Positions 25,429 to 34,259 of a stretch of 61,642 bases of DNA are shown one piece after another; position 1 is the stretch's first letter, and every line of letters begins with the position of its first letter. The stretch is from Bradyrhizobium sp. Ec3.3 (GTDB lineage: Bacteria > Pseudomonadota > Alphaproteobacteria > Rhizobiales > Xanthobacteraceae): contig NZ_AXAS01000051.1 of the NCBI RefSeq assembly GCF_000472925.1, positions 158 through 61,799 on the forward strand. The letters are read 5' to 3'. The notes below the pieces were generated by a model. It saw nothing but the letters and a program-made list of their open reading frames with translations. It was not told the DNA's origin and ran no database searches. The position numbers and the translations under genes were made by a program.

Positions 25429-26493
25429 GTGGCGGAGAGTGACAACATCGTCGTCGAGACTGCGGAGAAGATCTTCGCCGATCTCGCCGATCCGCAAACC
25501 ATCAACAACGACAAGAAGGACGCGTGGAAAGCGCCGCTCTGGCAGGCGCTGAGCGAGGCCGGACTGCCCCTGGCGTGGGTGCCGGACGATCTTGGCGGCT
25601 CCGGCGCGAGCCTTGCCGATGGATTTGCGCTGCTGAATGCGGCCGGTCGTTTTGCGATCGCGGTTCCCCTCGCCGAAACCATGCTCGCCGGCTGGCTGCT
25701 CGCGCAGGCGAAGATCGCCTCCCCCGAGGGCGAGATGACGGTGCTGCCGGCGAGCCCGAAGGACCGCATCACTCTCGATCCCGACGGCTCGCTCTCCGGC
25801 CGCGTCCGCGGCGTGCCCTTTGCGAAAGCGGCCAGGCATTTTGCTGTGCTGACGCATGACGCAAGCGGCGTATCCATCGCGCTGGTCGATGCCGGCAAGG
25901 CTAAGGTCGAGGCCGGGCTCAATGTCGGCTACGACGACAGCGATGTCGTAACGCTCGACAAGATCGCGCCCATCACAATCAAGCCCGCGCCAAACCATCT
26001 TGACCAGACCACGGTGATGTTGATGGGAGGCGTCGCGCGCAGCCTCCAGATTGCGGGCGCGCTGGAATCCATGCTCGACATTTCCGTGCGCTATTCCAAC
26101 GAGCGCGTCGCGTTCGAAAAGAAGATCTCGAAATTCCAGGCGGTGCAGCACAACCTCGCAAAGCTCGCTGGCGAATCCGCCGCAGCGCTGGCGGCGGCAA
26201 CCTCCGCCGCGGATGCGATTGCGAACGCGACCGCCTTCAACGACGCGGTCTATCTCGAAGCCGCCTCCGCAAAAATCCGCTGCGCGGAAGCCGCCGAGAA
26301 GGGTGGCGCCATCGCGCATCAGGTGCACGGTGCGATCGGGTTCACCATCGAGCACATATTGCATCGCTATTCGCTGCGGGCGCTGGCCTGGCGCGACGAT
26401 TTCGGCTCGGAGAGCTACTGGGCCGTCGAGCTCGGCAAGCTCGTTGCTGCCAGAGGCGCCGATGAATTGTGGCCGCTGGTGGCGTCACGGTGA
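25429..26493 (+). CDS. Acyl-CoA dehydrogenase, small subunit type of a paired enzyme
   Basis: A 354-residue protein related to acyl-CoA dehydrogenases but shorter and divergent: helical N-terminus LPLAWVPDDLGGSGASLADG, a reduced beta domain without the usual TEPxxGSD motif, and a C-terminal helical domain with YSNERVAFEKKISKFQAVQHNLA and GAIGFTIEHILHRY. Such half-degenerate proteins pair with a second subunit to form alpha2beta2 dehydrogenases (FadE26-27/ChsE type in steroid degraders). The partner follows after 18 bases. Start chosen at GTG 25429 (GGGGAA 4 nt upstream); the frame runs open to 25288 without support. Confidence 0.82.
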   Translation: MAESDNIVVETAEKIFADLADPQTINNDKKDAWKAPLWQALSEAGLPLAWVPDDLGGSGASLADGFALLNAAGRFAIAVPLAETMLAGWLLAQAKIASPEGEMTVLPASPKDRITLDPDGSLSGRVRGVPFAKAARHFAVLTHDASGVSIALVDAGKAKVEAGLNVGYDDSDVVTLDKIAPITIKPAPNHLDQTTVMLMGGVARSLQIAGALESMLDISVRYSNERVAFEKKISKFQAVQHNLAKLAGESAAALAAATSAADAIANATAFNDAVYLEAASAKIRCAEAAEKGGAIAHQVHGAIGFTIEHILHRYSLRALAWRDDFGSESYWAVELGKLVAARGADELWPLVASR

Positions 26494-26511
26494 GTTCAGG
26501 GAACGAAACAC

Positions 26512-27672
26512 ATGACTGCTGCCCTCCGTTTCGATCCGATCCGCCTGCCGCCCAAATGCGAGGAGCTGCGCAAGGAAGTGCGCGCCTTCCTCGCCGAAGA
26601 AATGGCCCGCGGCACCTTCAACCCGTTCAAGCCCAATCGCGAAGACACCGACGTGCCGGAATTCTCCCGCCGCGTCGGCGAGCGCGGCTGGATCGGGATC
26701 ACCTGGCCGAAGAAATATGGCGGCCATGAGCGCTCCTTCCTCGAGCGCTACGTGGTGACCGAAGAAATGCGCGTTGCGAATGCGCCGACGCGTCGCTTCT
26801 TCGTCGCCGACCGGCAGAGCGGACCGATCCTGCTGAAATACGCGCCGGAGCACATCAAGATGGACATCCTGCCGCGCATCTGCCGCGGCGAATTGTGCTT
26901 TGCCATCGGCATGAGCGAGCCGAATTCGGGCTCCGACCTGTTCGCCGCGAAGACACGCGCGACCAAGACCGACGGCGGCTATCTCATCAACGGCACCAAG
27001 ATCTGGACCTCGTCGGCGCACATCGCCGACTACATGATCGCGATCTTCCGCACCTCGCAGCCGACCAAGGAAAACCGCCGCCACGGCCTGACGCAGTTCC
27101 TGGTCAAGATGAAGCAGCCCGGCATCAAGGTGAACCCGATCGGCCAGATCACCGGCCAGTACGAGTTCAACGAGGTCGTCTTCACCGATTACTTCATTCC
27201 GGATGATCACGTGCTGGGCGAAGTCGACGGCGCCTGGAAGCAGGCGACATCCGAGCTCGCTTACGAGCGCTCGGGTCCCGAGCGCTTCCTCGAAACCTAC
27301 TACGTGCTGACCGAGCTGGTACGCGCGGTCGGCAACGATCCGGATACACGCAGCGCCGAAGGCATCGGCCGGCTCGTCGCGCAGCTCCACACCATGCGGC
27401 GCATGTCGGTCTCCGTTGCCGGCATGTTGCAGGCCGGCAAGGAGCCCGTGGTCGAAGCCTCCATCGTCAAGGACATCGGTACGGTGTGGGAGCAGCAACT
27501 GCCGCATCGCGTGCGCGATCTCGCCGCCTTCGTCGAGGAGACCGCCAGCAATCGCGAGACGCTGGAGCGGCAGCTCGATTTCGCCATCAAGACCGCGCCG
27601 AAACTCACCATCCAGGGCGGCACCACCGAAGTGCTCCGCGGCATCATCGCCCGCGGACTTGGTTTGCGCTAA
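26512..27672 (+). CDS. Acyl-CoA dehydrogenase, large subunit type of a paired enzyme
   Basis: A 386-residue acyl-CoA dehydrogenase with GITWPKKYGG, the FAD/substrate motif GMSEPNSGSDLFAAKT and strand KIWTSSAHIADYMI. Glu252 in LAYERSGPERF sits at the place of the catalytic base in FadE26/27-like subunits. The closing QGGTTEVLRGIIARGLGLR is typical. With the shorter protein at 25429 it likely forms a heterotetramer acting on a bulky or branched acyl-CoA; neither gene alone would be enough. The crotonase gene follows after 11 bases. Confidence 0.88.
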   Translation: MTAALRFDPIRLPPKCEELRKEVRAFLAEEMARGTFNPFKPNREDTDVPEFSRRVGERGWIGITWPKKYGGHERSFLERYVVTEEMRVANAPTRRFFVADRQSGPILLKYAPEHIKMDILPRICRGELCFAIGMSEPNSGSDLFAAKTRATKTDGGYLINGTKIWTSSAHIADYMIAIFRTSQPTKENRRHGLTQFLVKMKQPGIKVNPIGQITGQYEFNEVVFTDYFIPDDHVLGEVDGAWKQATSELAYERSGPERFLETYYVLTELVRAVGNDPDTRSAEGIGRLVAQLHTMRRMSVSVAGMLQAGKEPVVEASIVKDIGTVWEQQLPHRVRDLAAFVEETASNRETLERQLDFAIKTAPKLTIQGGTTEVLRGIIARGLGLR

Positions 27673-27683
27673 CGAGGATCATC

Positions 27684-28490
27684 ATGAGCAGCTACAAGGA
27701 TATCGGCGTCGAGAAGGTCGGGCACGTCGGCACCATCGAGATCCGCCGCCCGCCGCTCAACTTCTTCGACATCTCCCTGATCAACCAGATAGCGGACGCG
27801 CTCGACGAGTTCGATCGCGACATCGAGATCCGCGCCTCCGTGCTCTCCGCACAGGGGAAGGCGTTCTGCGCCGGCGCCAATTTCAACGACCCGGCGCGGC
27901 AGGAGCAGGAGGCGCGCGCGGCAAAAGGCGATCCGGCCGATAGCCTCGGGCCGATCAACCATCTCTACATCCAGGCCGTACGCATCTTCCGCGCCAAGAA
28001 GCCGATCGTCGCCGCCGTGCAGGGCGCTGCCATCGGCGGCGGGCTCGGGCTCGCGGTCTCAGCGGATTTCCGCGTCACCTGCCCGGAGGCGCGTTTCTCC
28101 GCGAACTTCACAAAACTCGGCTTCCATCCGGGCTTTGGCCTGACGGTCACGCTGCCCGAGCTGATCGGCAAGAACAACGCCGAGCTGATGTTCTACACCA
28201 GCCGCCGCGTCACCGGTGAAGAGGCCTACAAATTGGGCCTCGCCAACGAGCTGGTGCCGCAGGACCAGGTCAAGCCGGCTGCGATGAAGCTGGCGAGCGA
28301 GATCGCCGAGTGCTCGCCGCTCGGCCTGCTCTCCACCCGCGCCACGATGCGCGCAGGCCTCGCCGACCGCGTGATGGCCGCAACCAACCACGAGCTCGCC
28401 GAACAGTCGAGGCTGCGCGCGACTGAAGATTTCAAGGAAGGTGTCAAGGCGACGGAAGAGCGAAGGGTCGCGAACTTCAAAGGGCGGTGA
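27684..28490 (+). CDS. Enoyl-CoA hydratase/isomerase family protein
   Basis: A 268-residue crotonase-fold protein. The oxyanion-hole strands are visible: KAFCAGANFND and VQGAAIGGGLGLAVSADF. Where hydratases usually carry the first catalytic Glu, the text reads FSANFTKLGFHPGFGLT with no Glu at that point, so it may be an isomerase, hydrolase or lyase rather than a standard hydratase. GAGGATC precedes the ATG. It is the third gene of the plus-strand operon with the paired acyl-CoA dehydrogenase and would act on the enoyl-CoA formed. Confidence 0.82.
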   Translation: MSSYKDIGVEKVGHVGTIEIRRPPLNFFDISLINQIADALDEFDRDIEIRASVLSAQGKAFCAGANFNDPARQEQEARAAKGDPADSLGPINHLYIQAVRIFRAKKPIVAAVQGAAIGGGLGLAVSADFRVTCPEARFSANFTKLGFHPGFGLTVTLPELIGKNNAELMFYTSRRVTGEEAYKLGLANELVPQDQVKPAAMKLASEIAECSPLGLLSTRATMRAGLADRVMAATNHELAEQSRLRATEDFKEGVKATEERRVANFKGR

Positions 28491-28500
28491 TTGCATTCTT

Positions 28501-28652
28501 CCTTCTCCCCTTGTGGGAGAAGGTGGCGCGAAGCGCCGGATGAGAGGTTCTATCCGCGCATTCGCTGCAACAGAGTTGTACGCGGAAAGAACCCCTCACC
28601 CGACTGACATTGCGGGACGGCGGAGCTGCCCTCTCCCACAAGGGGAGAGGGC
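28501..28652. repeat. Dispersed intergenic repeat with long inverted ends
   Basis: Ends are CCTTCTCCCCTTGTGGGAG (28501-28519, extending to 28523) and the complementary CTCCCACAAGGGGAGAGGG (near 28632-28651). Inside are GGATGAGAGG and CCCCTCACCC half-sites. A truncated relative of one end lies near 51950. It lies between two convergent genes. Confidence 0.75.
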
Positions 28653-28712
28653 ACAGCAATTCGCATCGCATTTGCCACAACCTGCTTTACCCTCTTGCGC
28701 AAGTGAGTGGCT

Positions 28713-30827
28713 TCACCTTCGCCCCACCACCAGCGCGTCCACAATCGTCACGCCCTGTCCCTCCGGATGCACCAGAACCGGGTTGAGCTCGATCTCCGCA
28801 ATCTCCCCAGCATGCCGTGCCGCAAGCACGGAAATGTCAGCGATCAACTGCGCCAGTGCCGCGACATCCGCCTTGGCTGCACCGCGGAATCCGTTCAGCA
28901 GCGGCGCCGCTTTCAACGCGGCCAGCATCGCGCCGGCCTCCGCCGCGCTCACCGGCGCCGGGCGGTAGACAACGTCGCGGAACAACTCGGTCGTAATGCC
29001 GCCAAGCCCCACCATCACCATCGGGCCGAACGTCTTGTCCGTCATCGTGCCAACGATGATCTCGACGCCCTTCTTCGTCATGGGTGCGAGCAACACGCCC
29101 TGAACCGCGGCATCCGGCCGATGCCTGCGCGCATTGTTCAGGAGCTGCTCGAACGCCAGGAACACCTCGCCCTTGGTGGTGACGTTCACCCGCACGCCGC
29201 CGACCTCGCTCTTGTGCGGGATGTCGGGTGACTGGATCTTCATCACCAGCGGAAAGCCGACACGCGCGATCGCGTCGTCAAGTCCGCTCTTCTCCGCAAC
29301 CAGCACCTCCTCCGGCAGCGCGATGCCGGCCGCACGGAGCAAGGCCTTGCTGTCGGCCTCGGACAGGACCGGCGATTGCAAAAATGCCGAGAGATCGTGC
29401 GCCGGTCGCCGCAACTCTTCCGCAGGCTTGGGCAGGTCAAACGTCGCGAAGTCAACAAGCTGCCGCAGCGCGACGCCGACATGGGCGAGGCCCGACAGCA
29501 CCACGACGCCCGACTTGGCGAGCTCTCGCCGCGCAAAATCAGACGGCAGCGTGTAGGAATAGAACACAACCGGCTTTTTCTGTGCCGCCAGCACCGGCTT
29601 CAGCTCCTCCTCTTTGAAGGGCATCCGCACCTCGCTCGACAGCGACAGCATGACGAGGATCGCATCGACCTCGTTGGATGCGGTGAGCAGATCGACGCTT
29701 CGTTGCAGGCCGCCCGAGGTTACGCCCTGGGCGGTGACATCGATCGGGTTGCGCGCCGTGCCGTATGACGGCATCAATGTCCTGATCTCCGCCTGAATGG
29801 ACCTGGAGAGCTCCGGGACCTGCAAGCCCCTGAGCGCCACCGCATCCGTGCCCCAGATGCCCGCGCCGCCGGACACGGTGACGACGGCGACGCGATCACC
29901 TTTCGGCAGCGGATTGCCGGCGAGCACCGCGGCGATCGTCAGCGCCTCGTCGAGATCGTTGGAGACGATGAAGCCGTACTTTGCGAACACTGCGTCATAA
30001 GCTGCTGACCAGCCGGCCATGCTGGCAGTGTGCGAAGCGGCCGCGCGTTCGCCGGCACCGGAGCGACCAACCTTGGTGACGATGACTGGCTTCTTGATTT
30101 CGGCGGCACGCTGGGCGGCCACCAGGAATTTCTCGACGTCCCGGATGCCCTCGATGAACAGCAGGATCACGTCGGTCGAGGCGTCCTGCACCAGGTAGTC
30201 CAGAAACTCGCCGGCGCCGAGATCGGACTCGTTGCCGGTGGAGACGACGTAGCTCACGGCAACCCCGAGCGCCTTCGCACGGTTATAATAGGCAAAGCCG
30301 ATGCCGCCACTCTGCGCGACGATGCCGATCCGCCGCGCGGTCGCAACCAGCGGCGCCTGGCCCGGCTTGACGTCGACCGCCGGGCTGAAGGTCGCCGCTA
30401 CGCGCTGCACCTGGCTGAGAAAGCCTTCGGCATTCGGGCCGGAGATGCGCATGCCCGTGCGCCGTGCCAGATCGGCGATTGCCTCCTGCATCGCGGTGCT
30501 GTCGCCGCCCTCCTCGGCAAAACCGGACGAGATGATGACGGCATTCTTCACCCCGGCGGCGGCGCATTGCTCGAGCGCCGGCAGCACCGCACGCGCCGGG
30601 ATGATGATGACGGCAAGATCGATCGGCGCGCCGATGTCCGCGATCGACTTGTGGCAGGGAAGCCCGTCGATCCCGGTGTAGTTCGGGTTCACCGGATAGA
30701 TCTTGCCGGGATACTCGTTCCTACGCAGCATCGACAGCAGCCGCCCCGGGATCTTCTCATGATCGCGCGAGGCGCCGATTAGCGCGATGCTTGCCGGCGC
30801 GAAGAAGCTGTCGAGCGGATGCGGCAT
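28713..30827 (-). CDS. Acetate--CoA ligase family protein (ADP-forming acyl-CoA synthetase)
   Basis: A 704-residue fused enzyme. The N-terminal CoA-binding domain opens FFAPASIALIGASRDHEKIP, followed by the succinyl-CoA-ligase-like domain with IVAQSGGIGFAYYNRA and the phospho-His region AASHTASMAGW. The C-terminal about 230 residues form the ATP-grasp_5 domain: VMKIQSPDIPHKSEVGGVRV, GLGGITTELFRDV, and IAEIELNPVLVHPEG. Family chemistry: acyl-CoA + ADP + Pi to acid + ATP + CoA, or the reverse. It lies downstream of the VOC and crotonase genes on the same strand, so it may activate the substrate acid or recover ATP from a product acyl-CoA. Confidence 0.9.
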   Translation of the reverse strand: MPHPLDSFFAPASIALIGASRDHEKIPGRLLSMLRRNEYPGKIYPVNPNYTGIDGLPCHKSIADIGAPIDLAVIIIPARAVLPALEQCAAAGVKNAVIISSGFAEEGGDSTAMQEAIADLARRTGMRISGPNAEGFLSQVQRVAATFSPAVDVKPGQAPLVATARRIGIVAQSGGIGFAYYNRAKALGVAVSYVVSTGNESDLGAGEFLDYLVQDASTDVILLFIEGIRDVEKFLVAAQRAAEIKKPVIVTKVGRSGAGERAAASHTASMAGWSAAYDAVFAKYGFIVSNDLDEALTIAAVLAGNPLPKGDRVAVVTVSGGAGIWGTDAVALRGLQVPELSRSIQAEIRTLMPSYGTARNPIDVTAQGVTSGGLQRSVDLLTASNEVDAILVMLSLSSEVRMPFKEEELKPVLAAQKKPVVFYSYTLPSDFARRELAKSGVVVLSGLAHVGVALRQLVDFATFDLPKPAEELRRPAHDLSAFLQSPVLSEADSKALLRAAGIALPEEVLVAEKSGLDDAIARVGFPLVMKIQSPDIPHKSEVGGVRVNVTTKGEVFLAFEQLLNNARRHRPDAAVQGVLLAPMTKKGVEIIVGTMTDKTFGPMVMVGLGGITTELFRDVVYRPAPVSAAEAGAMLAALKAAPLLNGFRGAAKADVAALAQLIADISVLAARHAGEIAEIELNPVLVHPEGQGVTIVDALVVGRR

Positions 30828-30857
30828 GTGGCGGGTTCCTTGTTCTCATAACAATCC

Positions 30858-31004
30858 GTCACCCTGAGGCGCCGGAGCGTAGCGGAGGCCTCGAAGGGCG
30901 ACGGCCCGGCTGCATCCCTGCCGTTCATCCTTCGAGGCACGGCGCGCTGCGCCGCGCGACTCGCACCCCCAACGACAACGGCTTCGCCGTTGCGCGGGGA
31001 TGAC
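30858..31004. repeat. Dispersed intergenic repeat
   Basis: Begins GTCACCCTGAGGCGCCGGAG and ends near GGGGATGAC, with internal CCTCGAAGGGCGACGGCC and CATCCTTCGAGGC blocks that are mutually complementary. Typical of a bradyrhizobial BIME-like element. It fills the gap between the ligase and VOC genes. Confidence 0.65.
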
Positions 31005-31030
31005 AGTTTGAAATAAGCGGATGCAAGAGC

Positions 31031-31795
31031 TCACGCAGCGAGTCGAAACGTCACGCCGCCCAGCAAAAACTCATTCCCCGCCACCGCGAGCCCCTTCTCC
31101 CTTGCCGCATGAATCACGCTCGCTACATCCGCCACGCGGAACTCCAGCGCGCTCATGATCTCAGCTCCGCCCTTGACGAAGCGGAAGCTGGCGTTGGGCA
31201 GCTTCAGCTCAGTCTCGGCGCTATCCGCCTTGTCCGGCGCGACGCCGATCAGCTTGCCCCAATGCTCGGCCAGGCCTTGCGGATCCGGGCTCTGTATCTC
31301 GACCGCCGTCAGCACCTGCGTCACGTCCTTGCGGATGAATTCTTGCCAGTTCGGCCCCGCCGGCGGATAGGTGCCCAAGATGTCATCGCTGCCCTTGGTG
31401 TGATTGAACTCGATAAAGGCGGCGCGGCAGTCGCGCGGATGGAGCTGCACACCGTGGTAGGGCGGGTGGTCAATCGTGTTCGCGGTGCGCACGCCCATTG
31501 CGTTCGCATTGCGGGCGCGCGCGTCCGGATCGTCGCAGCAGAAGATCGCCATGTAGCCGCCGCGGCCGCCGGTCTTGGCGATGAAGCGACCCGCCGCGGT
31601 GCCGTCCCTAAGCGGCGCCACCACCTCCAGCAGGATCGTATCCACCGGCAACAGCGCGTTCTCCAGCCCATATTTCGCGACATTGCCGTCGCGATAGCAG
31701 ACGGAAAGGCCCATGATGCCTGCGATATCGGAGATCAAGGGCTCGAGCTGCGGCGCGACCAGGCAGATCTGCCGCAAGCGCATATAGCCGGCCAT
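31031..31795 (-). CDS. VOC/glyoxalase-like two-module protein
   Basis: A 254-residue protein with two VOC-like halves. The first has MRLRQICLVAPQLEPLISDI, LLEVVAPLRDGTAAGRFI and GGYMAIFCCDD. The second begins TQVLTAVEIQSPDPQGLAEHW and ends GLAVAGNEFLLGGVTFRLAA. The layout fits the glyoxalase-like superfamily, which includes dioxygenases and epimerases; metal ligands cannot be fixed with confidence. It follows the crotonase gene by 2 bases on the same strand and is surely co-transcribed. Role in the CoA-ester pathway is inferred from context; epimerase or lyase roles are open. Confidence 0.72.
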   Translation of the reverse strand: MAGYMRLRQICLVAPQLEPLISDIAGIMGLSVCYRDGNVAKYGLENALLPVDTILLEVVAPLRDGTAAGRFIAKTGGRGGYMAIFCCDDPDARARNANAMGVRTANTIDHPPYHGVQLHPRDCRAAFIEFNHTKGSDDILGTYPPAGPNWQEFIRKDVTQVLTAVEIQSPDPQGLAEHWGKLIGVAPDKADSAETELKLPNASFRFVKGGAEIMSALEFRVADVASVIHAAREKGLAVAGNEFLLGGVTFRLAA

Positions 31796-31797
31796 GG

Positions 31798-32589
31798 TCA
31801 GGCGCCCTTGAAGGTGGGTTTCCGCTTCTCGACAAAAGCCTTTGCGGCTTCCCTGTGGTCCTCGGTGTCGCCGCAGCGGGTGTGATGAATGGCTTCGCCG
31901 TCAAAACAATCTTCCAGCGGCAGGTGCTCGGCATTGTTGATGTTGCGCTTGATGTAGCCGAGCGCGATCGACGGCCCCTGCGCCAGCGACAGCGCAAGCT
32001 CGTGCGCGGCGGCATCGATCTCGGCATCAGGCACCACTTTCGTTACCATTCCGATCGCCTGCGCCTCCTTCGCGCTCAGCACCGGCGACATCAGATAAAG
32101 CTCGCGTGCCCGCGCGCTGCCGATGAGCTGGGTGAGGAAATAGGTGCCGCCGTAATCGCCGGAGAAGCCGACCTTGGCAAACGCCGTCGTGATCTTGCAG
32201 GACTCGGAGGCGATGCGCAGGTCGCAGGACAGCGCCATTGAGAGGCCGGCGCCGGCGGCCGCGCCGTCGAGCTGCGCCACCACGGGTTTGGGCATCTGGT
32301 GCAGGATGCGCGACACCTCCATGCCACGGCGCAGGTTCGCGAGCTTGGTCTCGAACGGCAGCGGCGCGCGTCCCTCGGCCATCGACTTGACGTCGCCGCC
32401 GACGCAGAAGCTGCCACCGGCGCCCTTGAACAACACCGCGCGGACCTCGGGATCATCGGCAGCGCGGCGCGCCGCCTCGACCAGCCCGCGCACCATGTCG
32501 GGGTTCAGCGCATTCTTGCGCTCGGGGCGGTTCATGGTGATGGTGAGCAGCCCGCCTTCGAGCTTTTGCAGGACCATGTCGTTGCTCAT
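31798..32589 (-). CDS. Enoyl-CoA hydratase family protein
   Basis: A 263-residue crotonase-family enzyme: TITMNRPERKNALNPDM, oxyanion segments FCVGGDVKSMA and DGAAAGAGLSMALSCD, and ITTAFAKVGFSGDYGGTYFL. In that last segment the first catalytic Glu is replaced and an Asp appears at SGD, as in several 2-enoyl-CoA hydratases of cyclic-acid pathways. AGGA lies about 7 nt before ATG 32589. It lies downstream of the branched-chain-type solute-binding gene, 2 bases from the VOC gene. A second, divergent crotonase lies at 27684, so the two probably do different steps. Confidence 0.85.
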   Translation of the reverse strand: MSNDMVLQKLEGGLLTITMNRPERKNALNPDMVRGLVEAARRAADDPEVRAVLFKGAGGSFCVGGDVKSMAEGRAPLPFETKLANLRRGMEVSRILHQMPKPVVAQLDGAAAGAGLSMALSCDLRIASESCKITTAFAKVGFSGDYGGTYFLTQLIGSARARELYLMSPVLSAKEAQAIGMVTKVVPDAEIDAAAHELALSLAQGPSIALGYIKRNINNAEHLPLEDCFDGEAIHHTRCGDTEDHREAAKAFVEKRKPTFKGA

Positions 32590-32619
32590 GGGTGTTTCCT
32601 TTGTTTTGCATCTCACTTG

Positions 32620-32720
32620 GTCATTCCGGGGCGCGCCCCCCTGGGCGCGAGCCCGGAATCCATACTCACGATGGTGGTTATGGATCCCGGGCTCGCGACT
32701 TCGTCGCGCCCCGGGATGAC
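32620..32720. repeat. Dispersed palindromic repeat (GTCATTCCGGGG type)
   Basis: Starts TCATTCCGGGGCGCGCC and ends CGCGCCCCGGGATGAC; the ends are complementary and the centre (GGCGCGAGCCCGGAATCC / GGATCCCGGGCTCGCGAC) pairs as well. Related to 24321-24399. It sits between the solute-binding gene and the crotonase gene and may attenuate read-through. Confidence 0.75.
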
Positions 32721-32763
32721 GACTTGTTGTTCGGCTCGCCCTTCGCCACGAAGGTTCACGCCG

Positions 32764-33963
32764 TCACTTCTTCACCAGCGGGCAGCGCGACTGTTCCAGC
32801 GACTGGAACGCCTCGTTGCCGGGCACGGTGGCGAGCAGCTTGTAGTCGTCCCAGCGTCCCTTGGACTCCGACGGCTTCTTGACCTCGAACAGGTACATGT
32901 CGTGCACCATGCGGCCGTCCTCGCGGATATTGCCATTATGCGCGAAGAAGTCGTTGATCGGCGTCTCCTTCATCACCTTCATGACGGCGGCGGCATCGGT
33001 GGTGCCGGCCGCCTTCACGGCTTTCAGATAATGCGTGACGGAAGAATAGACGCCGGCCTGCGCCGAGGTCGGCGGCCGCTTCACGCGCTCCATGAAGCGC
33101 TTTGCGAAGGCGCGCGTTTCGTCGTTCGCGTCCCAGTAGAAGGCTTCCGCCAGCAACAGGCCCTGCGCGGTCTCCAGACCGATCGAGTCGATGTCGGTGA
33201 CGAAGGCGAGCAGCGGCGAGATCTTCTGGCCGCCCTTCATGATGCCAAACTCGGCCGACTGCTTGATGGCGTTGACGGTATCGCCGCCGGCGTTGGCAAG
33301 TCCGATCACTTTGGCCTTGGAGGCCTGTGCCTGGAGCAGGAAGGACGAAAAGTCCGAGGTGTTGAGCGGATGGCGGACATTGCCCAAGACCTTGCCGCCG
33401 GTCTTCACCACGACATTGCTGGTGTCCTTCTCGAGGTCCTGGCCGAAGGCGTAGTCGGCGGTGAGGAAGAACCAGGTGTCGAGACCGGACTTCACCGCGG
33501 CAAGGCCGGTCGTGTTGGCCTGCGCAAAGGTGTCGAAGACGTAGTGTACGGTATAGGGGCCGCAGGCCTCGTTGGTCAGCCGGATCGAGCCCGGGCCGTT
33601 GAATATTACGATCTTGTTGCGCGCTTTCGCGATCTCTCCGGCGGCGAGCGCGGTCGCGGAGGCCGCGACGTCGTAGATCATCTCGACGCCCTGATTGTCG
33701 ATCATGTCGCGGGCGATGTTGGCGGCAAGGTCCGCCTTGTTGAGATGATCGGCCGCGAGGATCTCGATCTTGCGGCCCAGCACCTCGCCGCCAAAATCCT
33801 CCGCCGCCATCTTGGCCGCCGTCTCGCTGCCCGGACCGGTGATGTCGGCGTAGAGGCTCGACATGTCGAGAATACCGCCGAGCTTGAGCGGCGGCTTGTC
33901 CTGAGCCTGCGCCGCGCTCGCAACCAGCGCGGCAACAAAAATGCCGGACAATATCCTGTTCAT
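32764..33963 (-). CDS. ABC transporter substrate-binding protein (branched-chain amino acid type)
   Basis: A 399-residue Peripla_BP_6 protein with a signal peptide (NRILSGIFVAALVASAAQA). Hallmarks are LKLGGILDMSSLYADITGPG at the start, the hinge strand FFLTADYAFGQDLE, and the closing MVHDMYLFEVKKPSESKGRWDD. Close relatives are often coupled to aromatic or acyl-type catabolic genes rather than to amino acids. GGGAGG precedes the ATG. No permease genes are adjacent. It heads the minus-strand run crotonase-VOC-ligase and probably supplies that pathway's substrate. Confidence 0.9.
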   Translation of the reverse strand: MNRILSGIFVAALVASAAQAQDKPPLKLGGILDMSSLYADITGPGSETAAKMAAEDFGGEVLGRKIEILAADHLNKADLAANIARDMIDNQGVEMIYDVAASATALAAGEIAKARNKIVIFNGPGSIRLTNEACGPYTVHYVFDTFAQANTTGLAAVKSGLDTWFFLTADYAFGQDLEKDTSNVVVKTGGKVLGNVRHPLNTSDFSSFLLQAQASKAKVIGLANAGGDTVNAIKQSAEFGIMKGGQKISPLLAFVTDIDSIGLETAQGLLLAEAFYWDANDETRAFAKRFMERVKRPPTSAQAGVYSSVTHYLKAVKAAGTTDAAAVMKVMKETPINDFFAHNGNIREDGRMVHDMYLFEVKKPSESKGRWDDYKLLATVPGNEAFQSLEQSRCPLVKK

Positions 33964-34136
33964 GGAAAACCTCCCTTATCGCGCCGTGCTCTGATGGCGG
34001 CTTGCTTATTGCTGTTGGTATTGCCGCGATCATGCCGCATGCGAAAGGGGGCAGCAAGCGCGGTTCGGCCGTGCAGAATCGCGTGATTGTTTTCCGCAAA
34101 GCGGAATGGCGCCTGAGCCGCATTTGCCTCCACATC

Positions 34137-34214
34137 GTCATTGCGAACGCAGCGAAACAATCCAGAATCCCGCCGCGGAAAGACTCTGGATTGCTTCGCG
34201 GCACTCGCAATGAC
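34137..34214. repeat. Dispersed palindromic repeat (GTCATTGCGA type)
   Basis: Ends GTCATTGCGAACGCAGCGAA and CTCGCAATGAC; inner CAATCCAGAATC and GACTCTGGATTG are complementary. A widespread rhizobial element. It lies in the 296-base gap between the divergent solute-binding and nuclease-like genes, which otherwise shows nothing. Confidence 0.75.
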
Positions 34215-34259
34215 GGAGGATGTGGCAGCCCCGTCGCTAATCCGGCCAAAGCCCCTTCG

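Noticed and set aside
28501..28652. Repeat cluster considered as a CRISPR array
   Set aside because: Only one pair of inverted ends is present, with no regularly spaced direct repeats and no cas genes in the window.
32299..34086. Long plus-strand open frame across the crotonase and solute-binding genes
   Set aside because: It crosses two well-supported minus-strand genes and a palindromic repeat and has no recognisable protein pattern.
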